This document shows positions 46,442 through 57,651 of a stretch of 64,000 nt of DNA, piece by piece (positions within the stretch are counted from its first letter, which is position 1; the number at the start of each line of letters is the position of its first letter). The position numbers and the translations under genes were made by a program. A model generated the notes under the pieces. The model had not been told where the DNA came from. It was given only the letters and a program-made list of their open reading frames with translations, and ran no database searches. Source of the DNA: Clostridium sp. GTDB lineage: Bacteria; Bacillota; Clostridia; Clostridiales; Clostridiaceae. The stretch spans positions 79,621-143,620 of the forward strand of contig NZ_JAGHFX010000004.1 of the NCBI RefSeq assembly GCF_017888565.1, written 5' to 3'.

Positions 46442-47271
46442 AACGCATTCACCATCTCATCTACATTTAAAATATTTGTATCTATATCTATACCATTATT
46501 CTTTAATTCGTAGCAAAGTTCAGTTACTTGAGGAACATCTAAGCCTATATCCTTCATTTTCTTTACATTAGAAAATACTTCTCTTGGATTTCCCTCTAAG
46601 ATTATCTTTCCATCATCCATAACAAGAACTCTATCCGCCTCAGCAGCCTCATCCATATAATGAGTTATAAGCACTATAGTAATGCCATATCTCTCATTTA
46701 TCTCTTTAATATTATTTAAGACTTCTCTTCTTCCTGAAGGGTCTAACATTGCAGTAGGTTCATCAAAAATTATGCATTCTGGCTTCATAGCTAAAATTCC
46801 AGCTATTGCAATTCTTTGTTTTTGTCCACCTGAAAGTAAATGAGGTGCATGTCTTCTATACTCATACATTCCAACTTTCTTTAAACTTTCATCTACTCTT
46901 TTTCTTATTTCTTCTGGAGAAACTCCTAAATTTTCTGGTCCAAAAGCAACATCTTCTTCAACTATAGTTGCTACTAACTGGTTGTCTGGATTTTGAAAAA
47001 CCATTCCTGCTTTTGCTCTTATTTCCCATAAGTTATTAGGATCTGATGTATCTAATCTATCTATAATTACAGTACCTTCAGAAGGAACAAGTAATGCATT
47101 CATATGTTTAGCTATAGTAGATTTCCCAGAACCATTATGACCTAAAACTACTAGAAATTCACCCTTTTCAACTTCAAAGCTAACGCCATTTACAGCGTAT
47201 CTTTCCTCTTCTCCCTCATTAGCCCTATATTTAAAAGATACATTATTACATTTAATCATTGTTTCTTTCAT
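46426..47271 (-). CDS. ecfA1: ECF transporter ATPase EcfA1
   Basis: 281-aa partner ATPase. Walker A is GHNGSGKST (about residue 45), the Q-loop is [22 protein letters not shown], the signature is [13 protein letters not shown], Walker B is [12 protein letters not shown], and the switch His is in LITHYMDEA. It is the first gene of ecfA1-ecfA2-ecfT-truA, after the rplQ terminator. A likely promoter, TTGTAA-16-TATAAT, lies at 47382-47355. Confidence 0.95.
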   Translation of the reverse strand: MKETMIKCNNVSFKYRANEGEEERYAVNGVSFEVEKGEFLVVLGHNGSGKSTIAKHMNALLVPSEGTVIIDRLDTSDPNNLWEIRAKAGMVFQNPDNQLVATIVEEDVAFGPENLGVSPEEIRKRVDESLKKVGMYEYRRHAPHLLSGGQKQRIAIAGILAMKPECIIFDEPTAMLDPSGRREVLNNIKEINERYGITIVLITHYMDEAAEADRVLVMDDGKIILEGNPREVFSNVKKMKDIGLDVPQVTELCYELKNNGIDIDTNILNVDEMVNALCQLK

Positions 47272-47354
47272 ATATAGCCCTCCTTTTATTGCTTAACTTA
47301 TAACTTAAATATTATATAAAAGCTTATTAGTGTATATACATTTAGCATAAGAAT

Positions 47355-47382
47355 ATTATAATATACATTTGCTTAATTACAA
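47355..47382 (-). promoter_or_regulatory. Candidate promoter of ecfA1-ecfA2-ecfT-truA
   Basis: TTGTAA (47382-47377), 16-nt spacer, TATAAT (47360-47355) on the minus strand, downstream of the rplQ terminator. Confidence 0.6.
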
Positions 47383-47433
47383 TTACTTTATAATAAATTT
47401 ATAAGATCTTATATAATATTTAAATTTGAATAT

Positions 47434-47468
47434 GTAAAAATGGGGACTAAGTTATAAACTTAATCCCC
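47434..47468 (-). terminator. Terminator of the ribosomal super-operon
   Basis: 12-bp stem, GGGGACTAAGTT (47442-47453) with its complement (47457-47468, one mismatch), followed on the minus strand by ATTTTTAC, 7 nt past the rplQ stop. Confidence 0.85.
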
Positions 47469-47474
47469 TGTATA

Positions 47475-47816
47475 TTATACTAATTCAAGTATAACAACTT
47501 CTGCTCCGTCCCCTCTTCTTGGACCTTTTTTGTACATTCTAGTGTATCCACCATTTCTTTCTGCGTACTTTGGAGCAACATTGTCAAATAGGTTTTGAAC
47601 TACTTCTTCTTCATTCACAAAAGCTAAAACTTGTCTTCTAGCGTGAAGGTCACCTCTTTTTGCTAAAGTGATCATCTTTTCAGCTAATTTTCTAGTTTCT
47701 TTTGCTCTTGTTTCAGTTGTTTCTATTTTACCATGCTTTAAAAAGCTTGTAACAAGGCTTCTTAGCATAGCTCTTCTTTGGTCAGTAGGACGACCTAATT
47801 TACGATAACCTGCCAT
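47475..47816 (-). CDS. rplQ: 50S ribosomal protein L17
   Basis: 113-aa bL17, the last gene of the alpha operon. It begins [21 protein letters not shown], with [24 protein letters not shown] in the middle and [17 protein letters not shown] at the end, as is usual for the short Firmicutes form. It lies 14 nt after rpoA and is followed at once by a strong terminator. Confidence 0.98.
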   Translation of the reverse strand: MAGYRKLGRPTDQRRAMLRSLVTSFLKHGKIETTETRAKETRKLAEKMITLAKRGDLHARRQVLAFVNEEEVVQNLFDNVAPKYAERNGGYTRMYKKGPRRGDGAEVVILELV

Positions 47817-47830
47817 GTGGATTTACCTCC

Positions 47831-48778
47831 TTACTCATCGTTTAGTCTTAATCCTAAGCCTAATTCCTTAAGCTTTCTTTCGACTTCCTCTAAAGATTTT
47901 TTTCCTAGATTTCTTACCTTCATCATGTCATCCATTGATTTGCCAGCAAGTTCTTGAACTGTATTGATTCCAGCTCTCTTTAAACAGTTATATGATCTAA
48001 CTGATAAATCTAGCTCTTCTACAGTCATTTCTAGTACTTTCTCTTTTTTGTCTTCTTCTTTTTCTATCATAATCTCTACATCATTAGTACTATCTCCTAA
48101 TGACATAAATAGTTTAAAATGTTCTATAAGTATTTTTGCTGATAAGCTTATAGCTTCATCAATCTTTATAGTTCCATTAGTCCAGATTTCTAAAGTTAAT
48201 TTATCATAGTCAGTAATTTGACCTACTCTTGTATTTTCAACAGTAAAATTAACTCTTTTTACTGGTGTATAAATTGAGTCAACAGCTATAGCTGATAATG
48301 GAAGGTCTTCACTCTTATTTTTATTTTGAGTAACATATCCTCTTCCTCTATTAACTGTAATCTCCATATATAACTTAGCATTATCATCTAATGTAGCAAT
48401 ATGAAGATCCTTGCTTACAACTTCAACATCTCCATCAGTTTTTATATCTGCACCTGTAACTACTCCTGGTCCTTGAGCATCTATATATATTGTCTTTGGA
48501 CCTTCACCATTCATAATTAATGCTAAAGATTTAATGTTTAATATTATTTCTGTAACATCTTCTTTAACACCTTGTACAGTCGAAAATTCATGTAGTACTC
48601 CATCTATCTTTACTGATGTTGGAGCTGCACCTGGAAGTGATGATAATAGTATTCTTCTTAGAGCATTTCCAAGAGTTATACCATATCCTCTTTCTAACGG
48701 TTCAACTACATATTTACCATAAGTACCATTTTCATTTGCTTCTATACATTCTATTATTGGCTTTTCTATTTCTAACAT
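47831..48778 (-). CDS. rpoA: DNA-directed RNA polymerase alpha subunit
   Basis: 315-aa alpha subunit. The N-terminal domain dimerises and seeds assembly of RNA polymerase; the C-terminal domain binds UP elements and activators. The ATG at 48778 is set by GGAGGG 7 nt upstream; it begins [13 protein letters not shown]. Motifs are [20 protein letters not shown] (about residue 30) and the alpha-[22 protein letters not shown]...[12 protein letters not shown] (about residues 245-300). A roughly 100-nt gap with a hairpin separates it from rpsD. Confidence 0.98.
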   Translation of the reverse strand: MLEIEKPIIECIEANENGTYGKYVVEPLERGYGITLGNALRRILLSSLPGAAPTSVKIDGVLHEFSTVQGVKEDVTEIILNIKSLALIMNGEGPKTIYIDAQGPGVVTGADIKTDGDVEVVSKDLHIATLDDNAKLYMEITVNRGRGYVTQNKNKSEDLPLSAIAVDSIYTPVKRVNFTVENTRVGQITDYDKLTLEIWTNGTIKIDEAISLSAKILIEHFKLFMSLGDSTNDVEIMIEKEEDKKEKVLEMTVEELDLSVRSYNCLKRAGINTVQELAGKSMDDMMKVRNLGKKSLEEVERKLKELGLGLRLNDE

Positions 48779-48836
48779 GCACAAACCCTCCTTATATTTT
48801 AAATGGCAACATTATTCTGAGGGCAACTGCTTATAT

Positions 48837-48871
48837 ATTTGTATTGTAAGAAAAATCTTAACAATACAAAT
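48837..48871 (-). other. Intercistronic hairpin between rpsD and rpoA
   Basis: ATTTGTATTGT (48837-48847) pairs perfectly with ACAATACAAAT (48861-48871), extended by AAGA/TCTT. No T-run follows, so it is more likely an mRNA processing or stability element than a terminator. Confidence 0.55.
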
Positions 48872-48880
48872 ACTAAACTA

Positions 48881-49501
48881 TTACTTGCTGTATAACTCAA
48901 CGATAAGAGTTTCATTAACTGGTACGTCAATATCTTCTCTTGATGGTTCAGCAACTATCTTACCTGAATAATTTTCAACATTTGCTTCCAACCACTTTGG
49001 TAAAGTCTTTGGATTTTCAATAAATGTCTTGAATTTTTCAGTTCCTCTGCTCTTTTCTGTAACTGTTATTTCATCGTTAACAGAAACTCTGTATGAAGGA
49101 ATGTCAACTTTCTTACCATTTACTAAGAAATGTCCATGATTAACTAATTGTCTAGCTTCAGCTCTTGAAGCACCATAACCTAATCTATAAACAACGTTAT
49201 CTAATCTCATTTCTAATAACTTAAGTAAGTTTTCACCTGTAATACCCTTCATATGATCAGCTTTTTCATAGTAAGCTCTGAATTGGCTTTCTAATACTCC
49301 GTATATTCTTCTAGCTTTTTGCTTTTCTCTTAATTGTACGCCGTAGTTAGATAGTTTTTTCTTAGCTGCTCCATGTTGTCCTGGTGCATAACTTCTTCTA
49401 ACAAAAGCACATTTATCTGTATAACATCTATCCCCTTTAAGGAATAATTTCATACCTTCTCTTCTACATAATCTACATGTAGCTCCAGTATATCTTGCCA
49501 T
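48881..49501 (-). CDS. rpsD: 30S ribosomal protein S4 (zinc-binding form)
   Basis: 206-aa uS4, a primary 16S rRNA binder and often an autoregulator of its operon. It begins [26 protein letters not shown] with four cysteines (about residues 9, 12, 26 and 31) of the zinc-binding C+ form. The S4 RNA-binding domain ([27 protein letters not shown]) lies near residue 93. It sits within the alpha operon, as in E. coli and unlike B. subtilis, where rpsD is separate. Confidence 0.98.
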   Translation of the reverse strand: MARYTGATCRLCRREGMKLFLKGDRCYTDKCAFVRRSYAPGQHGAAKKKLSNYGVQLREKQKARRIYGVLESQFRAYYEKADHMKGITGENLLKLLEMRLDNVVYRLGYGASRAEARQLVNHGHFLVNGKKVDIPSYRVSVNDEITVTEKSRGTEKFKTFIENPKTLPKWLEANVENYSGKIVAEPSREDIDVPVNETLIVELYSK

Positions 49502-49524
49502 TAATTACACCTCCTATATGAATA

Positions 49525-49917
49525 CTAGACTCTTCTTCTCTTTGGTGGTCTACATCCGTTGTGTGGGATTGGAGTAACATCTTTAATTAAAGTTACTTCT
49601 AATCCTGCTGCTTGTAAAGATCTTATAGCTGCTTCTCTTCCAGCTCCTGGTCCCTTTACATATACTTCTATACTCTTTAATCCGTGTTCCATAGCTGCTT
49701 TAGCTGCTGTTTCTGCTGCCATTTGAGCTGCGAATGGAGTACTCTTTCTTGATCCTCTGAAGCCTAAAGCTCCTGCGCTTGACCATGATAGAGCATTTCC
49801 TGCCGCATCAGTTAAAGTAACTATTGAGTTATTGAAAGTTGATTTGATGTGTGCAGCACCATGCTCAACGTTCTTTCTTTCTTTTCTTCTTCTAGTCTTT
49901 TTAACTTTTTGAGCCAT
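49525..49917 (-). CDS. rpsK: 30S ribosomal protein S11
   Basis: 130-aa uS11 of the 30S platform. Conserved segments are [27 protein letters not shown] (about residue 23), [41 protein letters not shown], and the C-terminal [14 protein letters not shown]. It lies 15 nt after rpsM and 23 nt before rpsD. Confidence 0.98.
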   Translation of the reverse strand: MAQKVKKTRRRKERKNVEHGAAHIKSTFNNSIVTLTDAAGNALSWSSAGALGFRGSRKSTPFAAQMAAETAAKAAMEHGLKSIEVYVKGPGAGREAAIRSLQAAGLEVTLIKDVTPIPHNGCRPPKRRRV

Positions 49918-49932
49918 CGAATTCCCTCCTCA

Positions 49933-50298
49933 CTACTTCTTCTTATTTGCGATAGTTTTCTTTGGACCTTTTCTAGTTCTTGCGTTAGTCTTAGTCTTTT
50001 GACCTCTAACTGGAAGACCTTTTCTATGTCTTATTCCTCTGTAACATCCAATTTCTACTAATCTTTTAATATTTAAAGCAACTTCTCTTCTTAAGTCACC
50101 TTCAATTGTTAAAGTCTTTACGTATTCTCTGATTTTTGTTACTTCTTCTTCTGTAAGATCTCTAACTCTTGTGTCAGGATTAACTCCTGTTTCTGCTAAA
50201 ATCTTATGTGAAGTAGAAAGTCCTATACCGTATATATATGTTAGACCTATTTCAACTCTTTTTTCTCTTGGTAGGTCTACGCCTGAAATTCTTGCCAT
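49933..50298 (-). CDS. rpsM: 30S ribosomal protein S13
   Basis: 121-aa uS13 of the 30S head, contacting tRNA and bridging subunits. It begins [26 protein letters not shown] and ends with [24 protein letters not shown]. It is the first gene behind the internal alpha-operon promoter; about 140 nt of leader with a hairpin precede its AGGAGGTG. Confidence 0.98.
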   Translation of the reverse strand: MARISGVDLPREKRVEIGLTYIYGIGLSTSHKILAETGVNPDTRVRDLTEEEVTKIREYVKTLTIEGDLRREVALNIKRLVEIGCYRGIRHRKGLPVRGQKTKTNARTRKGPKKTIANKKK

Positions 50299-50375
50299 TA
50301 AAACTTACACCTCCTGATATTGAAATGCATACAACTTTAATTATATGTGTGTATTTTATATATAAAATCCTAGGT

Positions 50376-50396
50376 CAGTAGAGGATATCTCTACTG
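50376..50396 (-). other. Hairpin in the rpsM leader
   Basis: CAGTAGAG (50396-50389) pairs with CTCTACTG (50383-50376) around a 5-nt loop, in the RNA between the internal promoter and rpsM. Could be part of an r-protein regulatory site; no known family matched by eye. Confidence 0.5.
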
Positions 50397-50440
50397 TCAG
50401 CCGTACCTAAAATTTATCCGCTTATTTAAATGCCTATATA

Positions 50441-50469
50441 ATCATATTTGACTTTAAGTGAAAAGTCAA
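50441..50469 (-). promoter_or_regulatory. Internal promoter of rpsM-rpsK-rpsD-rpoA-rplQ
   Basis: TTGACT (50469-50464), 17-nt spacer, TATGAT (50446-50441) on the minus strand. An 8-bp inverted repeat, TTGACTTT-N6-AAAGTCAA (50469-50448), starts at the -35 and fills the spacer, as at the rplM promoter. Confidence 0.7.
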
Positions 50470-50518
50470 TAAATTTTACATAGTAAAATAATACTTTTTT
50501 GCCTATACTTTGATTGTA

Positions 50519-50895
<377 letters not shown>

Positions 50896-50902
50896 AAGGT
50901 AA

Positions 50903-51184
50903 TCAACCCTCCTTAACAATGCCTTTAAGTTTTAGAAATCTTTTTATTTTTAAATCAGTACCTCTATCTTTTGATATGATAGATGCTTTAATCTCATCAT
51001 CTACATCCTCTAAAACATTTATATGTTTTAAATTCTTTTTTTTAGGCATCTGAACTGTTTTAGTGCTCCCATTACTAAGAATTACATAATTATCACTTAA
51101 ATGACCTATTATCACATATAAATGATTTTTATCTCTTCCTGTTTTTGAAAGAACCATTTTCCCAATTAAGTCATTGTTTTGCAA
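50903..51184 (-). CDS. KOW-domain RNA-binding protein (L14E/L6E/L27E-like)
   Basis: Short protein found between map and infA in many Firmicutes; it resembles the KOW fold of eukaryotic L14e/L27e and probably binds RNA, exact role unknown. I choose TTG 51184, since GAGGTG lies 6 nt upstream and the protein then reads [27 protein letters not shown], as in relatives. This gives 93 aa. An ATG at 51214 with GGGTGG further upstream is an alternative that would add about ten residues. [12 protein letters not shown] near residue 50 is the family basic patch. Confidence 0.82.
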   Translation of the reverse strand: MQNNDLIGKMVLSKTGRDKNHLYVIIGHLSDNYVILSNGSTKTVQMPKKKNLKHINVLEDVDDEIKASIISKDRGTDLKIKRFLKLKGIVKEG

Positions 51185-51265
51185 ATTTTTCACCTCGATG
51201 ATTACCTTAGCCATAAATCTACAAGCCACCCTTTGGTATCATGCGAATTTATAACTAAGCAACAC

Positions 51266-52015
51266 TTATTTAATCAGTGTTAATATTTCGGGTCCATCTG
51301 GTAAAATTACAATAGTATTTTCGTAGTGTGCCGATAGACTTCCATCACTAGTTACTACAGTCCAGTCATCATTTAATGTTTTAACTTTATAGTTTCCTAA
51401 ATTAACCATAGGCTCAATGGCTAAAGCCATTCCTTGAGCCAACTTTGGCCCTCTACCAGGCTTACCAAAGTTAGGTACGTCTGGATCTTCGTGTACAACT
51501 CTACCTATACCGTGTCCTACGAAATCTCTTACTACAGAGAAACCTGAAGCTTCTATGTAGCTTTGTATTCCATGTGATATATCAGTAAGTCTGTTGCCAA
51601 TCTTAGCATATTCTATGCCTTTAAAGAAACTTTGTTCAGTTACTTTAATTAGCTTATTAGCTTCTTCACTAACATTTCCTACTGCAAATGTTCTTGCAGC
51701 ATCTCCATGAAAGCCATTAAGATAAGCGCCACAGTCTACACTAACAATATCACCATCTTTTAATACATAACCTCCTGGGATCCCATGAACTACTTGCTCG
51801 TTAACAGATATACATAGTGAAGCTGGAAAACCATACAGCCCTTTAAACGAAGGCTTCGCTCCATGCTTAGTTATAAATTCTTCTGCTATCATGTCTATTT
51901 CAGCAGTAGTTATTCCTGGTCTTACTTTTTCTTCAACTAGTTGTAGTGTTTCTGCTACTATTCTACCTGCTGATCTCATTAGGTCAATTTCTTTGTTGTT
52001 TTTAATGATTATCAT
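51266..52015 (-). CDS. map: Methionine aminopeptidase type I
   Basis: Removes the N-terminal methionine from nascent proteins. 249 aa. Metal ligands are in VSVDCGAYLNGFHGDAARTF (two Asp, about residues 95 and 106), GHGIGRVVHEDP (His about residue 169), AIEPMVNLG (Glu) and HYENTIVIL (Glu). It begins [24 protein letters not shown]. Its first base coincides with the last base of the adk stop codon, so the two are translationally coupled. Confidence 0.97.
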   Translation of the reverse strand: MIIIKNNKEIDLMRSAGRIVAETLQLVEEKVRPGITTAEIDMIAEEFITKHGAKPSFKGLYGFPASLCISVNEQVVHGIPGGYVLKDGDIVSVDCGAYLNGFHGDAARTFAVGNVSEEANKLIKVTEQSFFKGIEYAKIGNRLTDISHGIQSYIEASGFSVVRDFVGHGIGRVVHEDPDVPNFGKPGRGPKLAQGMALAIEPMVNLGNYKVKTLNDDWTVVTSDGSLSAHYENTIVILPDGPEILTLIK

Positions 52016-52665
52016 TATTCAACGCTCCCTAAGATATTACAGATACCTTCGAATACTTCATTAATAGCTTTTGTTCCATCTACAATTGAAAGTAAGTTTC
52101 TTTCTTTATAAAAATCAATCAGTGGTTGTGTCTGTCTCTCATACACATCAAGTCTTTCAGATACAGTTTCTTCTGTATCATCTTTTCTTTGGATTATATC
52201 ACTTCCACAAACATCACATTTTCCTGCAATAGTTGGTGGATTAAATTTTATATGATAGCTAGCTCCACATGATGGACACACTCTTCTACCTGTCATTCTT
52301 TCTAATATAAATCCAGTAGGTACTTCAATTAGTAAAGCTGTATCAAGATCTTCATTTCTTTCAGAAAGAAATTCTTGAAGTGCTTCTGCTTGATTAACTG
52401 TTCTTGGAAAACCATCTAATAAGTAACCATTCTTATAGTCATCTTGTTGCAGTCTATCTTTTACCATATCAATAGTAACTTCATCTGGTACTAACTGTCC
52501 TTTATCGATGTGCTTCTTAGCTTCTACCCCTAATGGAGTGTTTTCAGAAATATTCTTTCTAAAAATATCCCCAGTAGAAATATGTGGTATTGAGTATCTA
52601 TTACTAATTGATTTTGCCTGTGTTCCCTTTCCTGCTCCAGGAGGACCTAATAATACTATCTTCAC
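52015..52665 (-). CDS. adk: Adenylate kinase (zinc-lid type)
   Basis: Interconverts ATP + AMP and 2 ADP. 216 aa. The start is the GTG at 52665, about 7 nt after GGAG, giving [20 protein letters not shown] with the P-loop at once; the ATG codons just upstream overlap the ribosome binding site. The LID has [15 protein letters not shown]...CDVCGSD, four zinc cysteines typical of Gram-positives. [13 protein letters not shown] lies near residue 84. It sits between secY and map as in Firmicutes generally. Confidence 0.97.
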   Translation of the reverse strand: MKIVLLGPPGAGKGTQAKSISNRYSIPHISTGDIFRKNISENTPLGVEAKKHIDKGQLVPDEVTIDMVKDRLQQDDYKNGYLLDGFPRTVNQAEALQEFLSERNEDLDTALLIEVPTGFILERMTGRRVCPSCGASYHIKFNPPTIAGKCDVCGSDIIQRKDDTEETVSERLDVYERQTQPLIDFYKERNLLSIVDGTKAINEVFEGICNILGSVE

Positions 52666-52687
52666 GGGCATCATCTCCATTATTAAT

Positions 52688-53962
52688 CTATTTTAAGAAT
52701 CCTTGATAATGTCTCATTACTAATTGTGAGTCTAATTGTCTTGAAAAATCAAGGCCAACCCCAACCATAATTAATAATGATGTACCACCAAACTGAATTC
52801 CTTGTAATTGTGTATTTGAAATTAATATTGGTAGTATTGCTAGTAAAGCAGCGAATACTCCTCCAACTAATGATACTTTAGTAAGTACTTTTTCAAAATA
52901 CTTTTCAGTTGCATCTCCCGGTCTTATTCCTGGTACAAATCCAGCTGACTTATGCAGATTTTCTGCCATTTCATCAGGCTTAAATGTGATTTGTGTATAG
53001 AACCAAGTAAAGAAAATAGTTAATATTGAATAAACTACCGGATACATCCATGTCTTTTCATTAAATATACTATACTTATTGCTTGTTATCCATATTGCCC
53101 AGTCATAATTTGGGAAGAATTCTGCAATTGTCTTAGGGAACATCATAACTGACATAGCAAAAATTATTGCTATAACAGCTGATCCAATTATACTTAAAGG
53201 TATGTGAGTACTTTGTCCTCTCATAACTTTATTGCCAACAGCTTTACCAGCATATTGAACTGGAATTCTTCTTTCTGCTAATGAGAAGAATATTACTACT
53301 CCTAATAATGCAATTGCTAGAACTACAAATAGTAAAATTTCAATTATAGTAATTTTTCCTTGATCCTTTAATGTAAATAATGACATTAAAGTTATAGGTA
53401 ACTGAGATACTATATTTACGAATATTAATATGGATATACCATTTCCAAAACCTTTAGCTGTGATTTGATCACCTAACCACATACAGAATGTTGAGCCTGC
53501 AACTAATGCTACTAATACAACAACTACTCCAGTCCATTGCATTCCAACTGCTGCACCTCTTGCTGCAACCATACTATATGTTCCAAAAGCAAGAATAAAT
53601 CCTATAACTATTGATAATATTCTCGTTATCTTTTGTATCTTCTTTCTGCCTTCTTCACCTTCTTTAGAAAGTTGTTCTAAAGATGGTATTGCTATAGTCA
53701 ATAATTGAACTATTATTGAGGCATTAATGTATGGTGTTACACTTAAAGCAAATATACTAAATTGTCTAAATGCTCCACCAGATAATAAATCATAGAAACC
53801 AAATATAGTTCCACTACTTGCTAAATCTTTTAGTACATTTGTGCTAATTCCAGGAACAGGAATATGTGTTCCTATCCTGAAAATTGCAACTAAAAATATA
53901 GTCCATATAAATCTCTTTTTTAATTCGGGAACCTTCCAGGCATTACGTAGGGTTGATAGCAT
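52688..53962 (-). CDS. secY: Protein translocase subunit SecY
   Basis: Central channel of the Sec translocon; 424 aa with ten transmembrane helices. It begins [22 protein letters not shown]. Signature regions are [12 protein letters not shown] (plug region), [23 protein letters not shown] (about residue 72), GLGNGIS-like [16 protein letters not shown] (about residue 170), and the cytosolic loop [14 protein letters not shown]. It starts 1 nt after the rplO stop and is followed by adk. Confidence 0.97.
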   Translation of the reverse strand: MLSTLRNAWKVPELKKRFIWTIFLVAIFRIGTHIPVPGISTNVLKDLASSGTIFGFYDLLSGGAFRQFSIFALSVTPYINASIIVQLLTIAIPSLEQLSKEGEEGRKKIQKITRILSIVIGFILAFGTYSMVAARGAAVGMQWTGVVVVLVALVAGSTFCMWLGDQITAKGFGNGISILIFVNIVSQLPITLMSLFTLKDQGKITIIEILLFVVLAIALLGVVIFFSLAERRIPVQYAGKAVGNKVMRGQSTHIPLSIIGSAVIAIIFAMSVMMFPKTIAEFFPNYDWAIWITSNKYSIFNEKTWMYPVVYSILTIFFTWFYTQITFKPDEMAENLHKSAGFVPGIRPGDATEKYFEKVLTKVSLVGGVFAALLAILPILISNTQLQGIQFGGTSLLIMVGVGLDFSRQLDSQLVMRHYQGFLK

Positions 53963-53963
53963 A

Positions 53964-54404
53964 CTAAATCACCTCAACTTTTCCTCCAGCTGCTTCTATC
54001 TTTTCAGCCGCTGATTTTGAGAACTTACATCCTTTAACAGTTAGGCTCTTCTCTAATGTCCCATTTCCTAAAATCTTAACTCCATCTTTTACTTTGTTGA
54101 TAACTCTTCTTTCAAGTAAAACTTCTGGTGTTATTTCTGTTCCATTTTCAAATATATTTAATCTATCAACGTTGATGCTAACATATTGTTTAGCAAATAT
54201 ATTTGTAAATCCTCTCTTAGGAAGTCTTCTATATAACGGCATTTGACCACCTTCAAATCCTGGTCTAACTCCACCGCCTGATCTAGCATTTTGGCCTTTT
54301 TCACCTTTTCCGGCATTTCTACCTAAACCTGAACCAGTACCTCTACCAACTCTCTTTGGAGCTTTCTTACTTCCTGCTGCTGGTTTTAATTCATGAAGTT
54401 TCAT
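53964..54404 (-). CDS. rplO: 50S ribosomal protein L15
   Basis: 146-aa uL15. A Gly/Arg-rich N-terminal extension ([19 protein letters not shown], about residues 21-39) threads into 23S r[18 protein letters not shown] follows near residue 52. The globular C-terminal part ends [29 protein letters not shown] precedes the ATG. Confidence 0.98.
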   Translation of the reverse strand: MKLHELKPAAGSKKAPKRVGRGTGSGLGRNAGKGEKGQNARSGGGVRPGFEGGQMPLYRRLPKRGFTNIFAKQYVSINVDRLNIFENGTEITPEVLLERRVINKVKDGVKILGNGTLEKSLTVKGCKFSKSAAEKIEAAGGKVEVI

Positions 54405-54425
54405 TACTCAATGCACCTCCTCTTA

Positions 54426-54605
54426 TTAAACTTCTTCTACTTTTAGTAGATAGTCAACTTTGTTGATCATTCCTCTGATTTGAGGAGTTTCTTCATGTTC
54501 TACTGTCTTACCGATCTTTTTAAGTCCAAGGGCATGTGCAGTAGCAATATGGTCTTTTTTTCTTCCAATTAAACTCTTTACTAGAGTAACTTTAATCTTT
54601 GCCAT
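54426..54605 (-). CDS. rpmD: 50S ribosomal protein L30
   Basis: 59-aa uL30. It begins [19 protein letters not shown], with [29 protein letters not shown] in the middle, full length for a bacterial form. GGAGGGAAAAGCA precedes the ATG at 54605. It sits between rpsE and rplO in the standard spc order, with gaps of 12 and 21 nt. Confidence 0.97.
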   Translation of the reverse strand: MAKIKVTLVKSLIGRKKDHIATAHALGLKKIGKTVEHEETPQIRGMINKVDYLLKVEEV

Positions 54606-54617
54606 TGCTTTTCCCTC

Positions 54618-55115
54618 CTAACCTAAAATTTCTTCTACAGTTTTGCCTCTTAATTTAGCTATATCTTCAGCTGTTCTTAAGCTTGCTAAACCGTTAATTG
54701 TAGCATTAACCATGTTTTTAGGATTGTTTGAACCTAATGACTTAGCTCTAACATCCTTTAATCCTGCTAATTCTAATACAGATCTTGCTGGACCTCCAGC
54801 GATAACTCCTGTACCTTCTTTAGCTGGCATTATAAGAACCTTACCAGTTCCGAATTTTCCATATATTTGATGAGGAACAGTCGTTCCAACTATTGCAACA
54901 CTTACTAAATGTTTCTTAGCGTCTTCTATTCCTTTTTTAATTGCTTCTGGGATTTCTATTGACTTACCCATTCCAACGCCTACGTGTCCGTTTTCGTCAC
55001 CTACAACTACTAAAGCGCTGAATCTGAAGTTTCTACCACCCTTAACAACCTTAGTTACTCTGTTTATGTTAACAACCTTTTCCTTAAGGTCTAGTGTGCT
55101 AGGATCGATTCTCAT
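54618..55115 (-). CDS. rpsE: 30S ribosomal protein S5
   Basis: 165-aa uS5, a fidelity protein near the decoding site. It begins [32 protein letters not shown], with the dsRBD-like S5 domain up to about residue 80 and the C-terminal domain [44 protein letters not shown] precedes the ATG. Confidence 0.98.
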   Translation of the reverse strand: MRIDPSTLDLKEKVVNINRVTKVVKGGRNFRFSALVVVGDENGHVGVGMGKSIEIPEAIKKGIEDAKKHLVSVAIVGTTVPHQIYGKFGTGKVLIMPAKEGTGVIAGGPARSVLELAGLKDVRAKSLGSNNPKNMVNATINGLASLRTAEDIAKLRGKTVEEILG

Positions 55116-55134
55116 GTATTTCCCTCCTTGTTTA

Positions 55135-55497
55135 TTAGAATTTTAAGCCTGCTTCTCTTGCAGCTTCAGCTAAAGTTTGAACTCTTCCGTGATATACATA
55201 TCCACCTCTGTCGAATACAACTTCTGAAATTCCTTTTTCTAAAGCCTTCTTAGCTACTAATTCACCAACTATTTTAGCTGCTTCTTTGTTTCCACCTGTT
55301 TTTGCATCGAATGCTTTATCTAAGCTTGAAGCTGAAACTAAAGTTACTGAATTAACATCATCTATAATTTGAGCATATATGTTTTTTTCACTTCTATATA
55401 CTGAAAGTCTTGGTCTTTCAGGAGTACCAGAAATTTTCTTACGTACTCTTAGGTGACGTTTTTCTCTACTAGCTTTTCTGTCTACCTTTTTGAACAT
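55135..55497 (-). CDS. rplR: 50S ribosomal protein L18
   Basis: 120-aa uL18, which binds 5S rRNA. A basic N-terminal tail ([21 protein letters not shown]) is followed by the conserved [24 protein letters not shown] and, at the end, [26 protein letters not shown]. It lies between rplF and rpsE. Confidence 0.98.
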   Translation of the reverse strand: MFKKVDRKASREKRHLRVRKKISGTPERPRLSVYRSEKNIYAQIIDDVNSVTLVSASSLDKAFDAKTGGNKEAAKIVGELVAKKALEKGISEVVFDRGGYVYHGRVQTLAEAAREAGLKF

Positions 55498-55517
55498 AAA
55501 GATTTCACTCCTTTCTA

Positions 55518-56060
55518 TTATTTCTTACCAGTTTTACCTTCTTTACGTCTGATTACTTCGTTATCATATTTAATTCCTTTACCCTTATATGGTTCAGGCT
55601 TTCTCCATGATCTTATATCAGCCGCAGCTGCTCCAACCTTTTCCTTATCGATACCCTTAACAACAACTTTAGTTGCAGCTGGAGTTTCGAAAGTTACACC
55701 TTCGATTGGTTCTATTTCAACTGGATGTGAATATCCTAAGTTCATTACAAGCTTCTTACCTTGTAATTGAGCTCTGTAACCAACACCAATTAGTTCTAAG
55801 CTCTTTTCAAATCCTTTTTCAACTCCGATTATCATGTTGTTGATTAACGCTCTAGTTAAACCATGAAGAGCTCTGTGCTCTTTTTGATCGCTAGGTCTAG
55901 TTACAACAACTTGGTTGTTTTCAACTGCTATATTCATGTCTTTATTCATAGCTTTAACAAGTTCGCCCTTTGGACCCTTAACTGAAACAACGTTATCTGC
56001 TGAAACAGCTACAGTTACGCCTGCAGGTATAGCTATAGGTAATCTACCTACTCTTGACAT
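55518..56060 (-). CDS. rplF: 50S ribosomal protein L6
   Basis: 180-aa uL6 with two tandem beta-alpha domains. It begins [19 protein letters not shown]; the second domain holds [23 protein letters not shown] and ends with the conserved [27 protein letters not shown]. Gaps of 20 and 63 nt separate it from rplR and rpsH. Confidence 0.98.
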   Translation of the reverse strand: MSRVGRLPIAIPAGVTVAVSADNVVSVKGPKGELVKAMNKDMNIAVENNQVVVTRPSDQKEHRALHGLTRALINNMIIGVEKGFEKSLELIGVGYRAQLQGKKLVMNLGYSHPVEIEPIEGVTFETPAATKVVVKGIDKEKVGAAAADIRSWRKPEPYKGKGIKYDNEVIRRKEGKTGKK

Positions 56061-56123
56061 AATCGCACCTCCTGTTTTACTTGTTCTGATATATGTTAAT
56101 CTAGTTACTTTCTACTTTGGAAA

Positions 56124-56522
56124 TTACCAAACGTAGCAAACTACTTCTCCGCCTAATCCAGCTTTTCTTGCTTCTCTATCAACTAATAAACCAGTTGAAG
56201 TTGATATTATAGCAATTCCTAGTCCGCTTAGTACCTTTGGAATTTCATCTTTCTTGCAGTAAACTCTTAGTCCTGGTTTAGATATTCTCTTTATACCAGT
56301 TATAACTCTTTCTTTATCTGCGCCATATTTAAGAGATATTCTTAACATTGGAACAACACCATCGTTATATTCCTCTAATTCTTTAATATATCCCTCTTGT
56401 AATAATATATTTGCAACAGCCTTCTTCATATTTGATGAAGGAACTTCTACTACTTCATGTCTTACAGCATTTGCATTTCTAATACGTGTTAGCAAATCTG
56501 CGATAGGATCTGTCATAACCAT
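56124..56522 (-). CDS. rpsH: 30S ribosomal protein S8
   Basis: 132-aa uS8, a 16S rRNA binder. It begins [30 protein letters not shown] is spaced 8 nt from this first ATG, favouring it over the ATG two codons later. The rRNA-binding C-terminal loop is [36 protein letters not shown]. Confidence 0.98.
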   Translation of the reverse strand: MVMTDPIADLLTRIRNANAVRHEVVEVPSSNMKKAVANILLQEGYIKELEEYNDGVVPMLRISLKYGADKERVITGIKRISKPGLRVYCKKDEIPKVLSGLGIAIISTSTGLLVDREARKAGLGGEVVCYVW

Positions 56523-56553
56523 TTAATGTGCCTCCTTTCACTACATCAGTTTC

Positions 56554-56739
56554 TTACCAACTTGCTTTCTTACAACCAGGGATTTGACCCTTATAAGCAA
56601 GTTCTCTAAAACATATACGGCAAATACCGAACTTCTTTAATACTGAATGTGGTCTTCCACATATTCTGCATCTTGTATAAGCTCTTGTTTTATATTTAGG
56701 TTCTTTTTTCCACTTTTCAATAATAGCCTTACGTGCCAC
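56554..56739 (-). CDS. rpsN: 30S ribosomal protein S14 type Z
   Basis: 61-aa zinc-binding (C+) uS14: [21 protein letters not shown] gives two CxxC pairs at about residues 24-27 and 40-43. The shorter type Z form is the housekeeping copy in Gram-positives. It lies 15 nt after rplE. Confidence 0.98.
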   Translation of the reverse strand: MARKAIIEKWKKEPKYKTRAYTRCRICGRPHSVLKKFGICRICFRELAYKGQIPGCKKASW

Positions 56740-56754
56740 GGTTTTCCCTCCTTA

Positions 56755-57297
56755 TTATTGAGCAAATGGCATACCAAGGAATCTTAATAATTCTCTTGCT
56801 TCTTCGTCAGTGTTAGCTGTTGTTACGAAGATAATATCCATTCCTCTAACCTTATCGATTTTATCGTATTCAATTTCTGGGAATATTAATTGCTCTTTTA
56901 CTCCTAGTGAGTAGTTTCCTCTACCATCAAAAGCTTTGCTTGAAACTCCTCTGAAATCTCTAACTCTTGGAAGAGCAATAGCCATTAATTTATCAGCAAA
57001 TTCATACATCTTTGCCTTTCTTAATGTAACCTTACATCCTAAAGCCATGTTTTCTCTTATTTTGAAGTTAGCAACTGATTTCTTTGCTCTAGTTAAGATT
57101 GGCTTTTGACCTGCAATGATGCTTAAATCATTAACTGCAGCTTCTAATATTTTTTGATTATCCTTAGCTTCTCCAACTCCCATGTTGATAACTATCTTTT
57201 CAAGCTTTGGAACTTCCATTATATTTTTATATCCGAACTTTTCAATCATAGCTGGAATTACTTCTTTTTGATACTTCTCTTGAAGTCTTGTTGTCAT
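56755..57297 (-). CDS. rplE: 50S ribosomal protein L5
   Basis: 180-aa uL5, which links 5S rRNA to the large subunit. It begins [25 protein letters not shown], with [12 protein letters not shown] near residue 51, [31 protein letters not shown] in the middle and [21 protein letters not shown] at the end. AGGAGGT precedes the ATG. Confidence 0.98.
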   Translation of the reverse strand: MTTRLQEKYQKEVIPAMIEKFGYKNIMEVPKLEKIVINMGVGEAKDNQKILEAAVNDLSIIAGQKPILTRAKKSVANFKIRENMALGCKVTLRKAKMYEFADKLMAIALPRVRDFRGVSSKAFDGRGNYSLGVKEQLIFPEIEYDKIDKVRGMDIIFVTTANTDEEARELLRFLGMPFAQ

Positions 57298-57319
57298 AAT
57301 TAGTACCTCCTTTCAGATT

Positions 57320-57634
57320 CTAGAATGTTTCTCCACACTTCTTACAAACTCTAACCTTAGTACCGTCTTCTAAGATTTTGTTACTAATTCTTGTAGCGTT
57401 TTTACACTTTGTGCAGTATAACATAACTTTTGAGCTGTATATAGCTCCTTCTCTTTCAATTATTCCACCTTGAGCATTAGCTCTAGTTGGCTTTTGGTGT
57501 TTTTTAACTATATTAACTCCTTGAACAATAACTTTGCCTGTTTTAGGATTTACTTTTAAAACTTCACCAGTTTTTCCTTTATCTTTACCTGAAACAACTA
57601 CAACTGTGTCGTTTTTTCTAACATGTACCTTCAA
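57320..57634 (-). CDS. rplX: 50S ribosomal protein L24
   Basis: 104-aa uL24 with an N-terminal KOW motif ([27 protein letters not shown]). The start is a TTG at 57634, 8 nt after AGGAGG, giving MKVHVRKND; an in-frame GTG at 57643 is part of the ribosome binding site. The C-terminus carries CTKCKN...CKKCGETF, two CxxC pairs forming a probable zinc site. Confidence 0.96.
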   Translation of the reverse strand: MKVHVRKNDTVVVVSGKDKGKTGEVLKVNPKTGKVIVQGVNIVKKHQKPTRANAQGGIIEREGAIYSSKVMLYCTKCKNATRISNKILEDGTKVRVCKKCGETF

Positions 57635-57651
57635 ATGAGACACCTCCTCTA

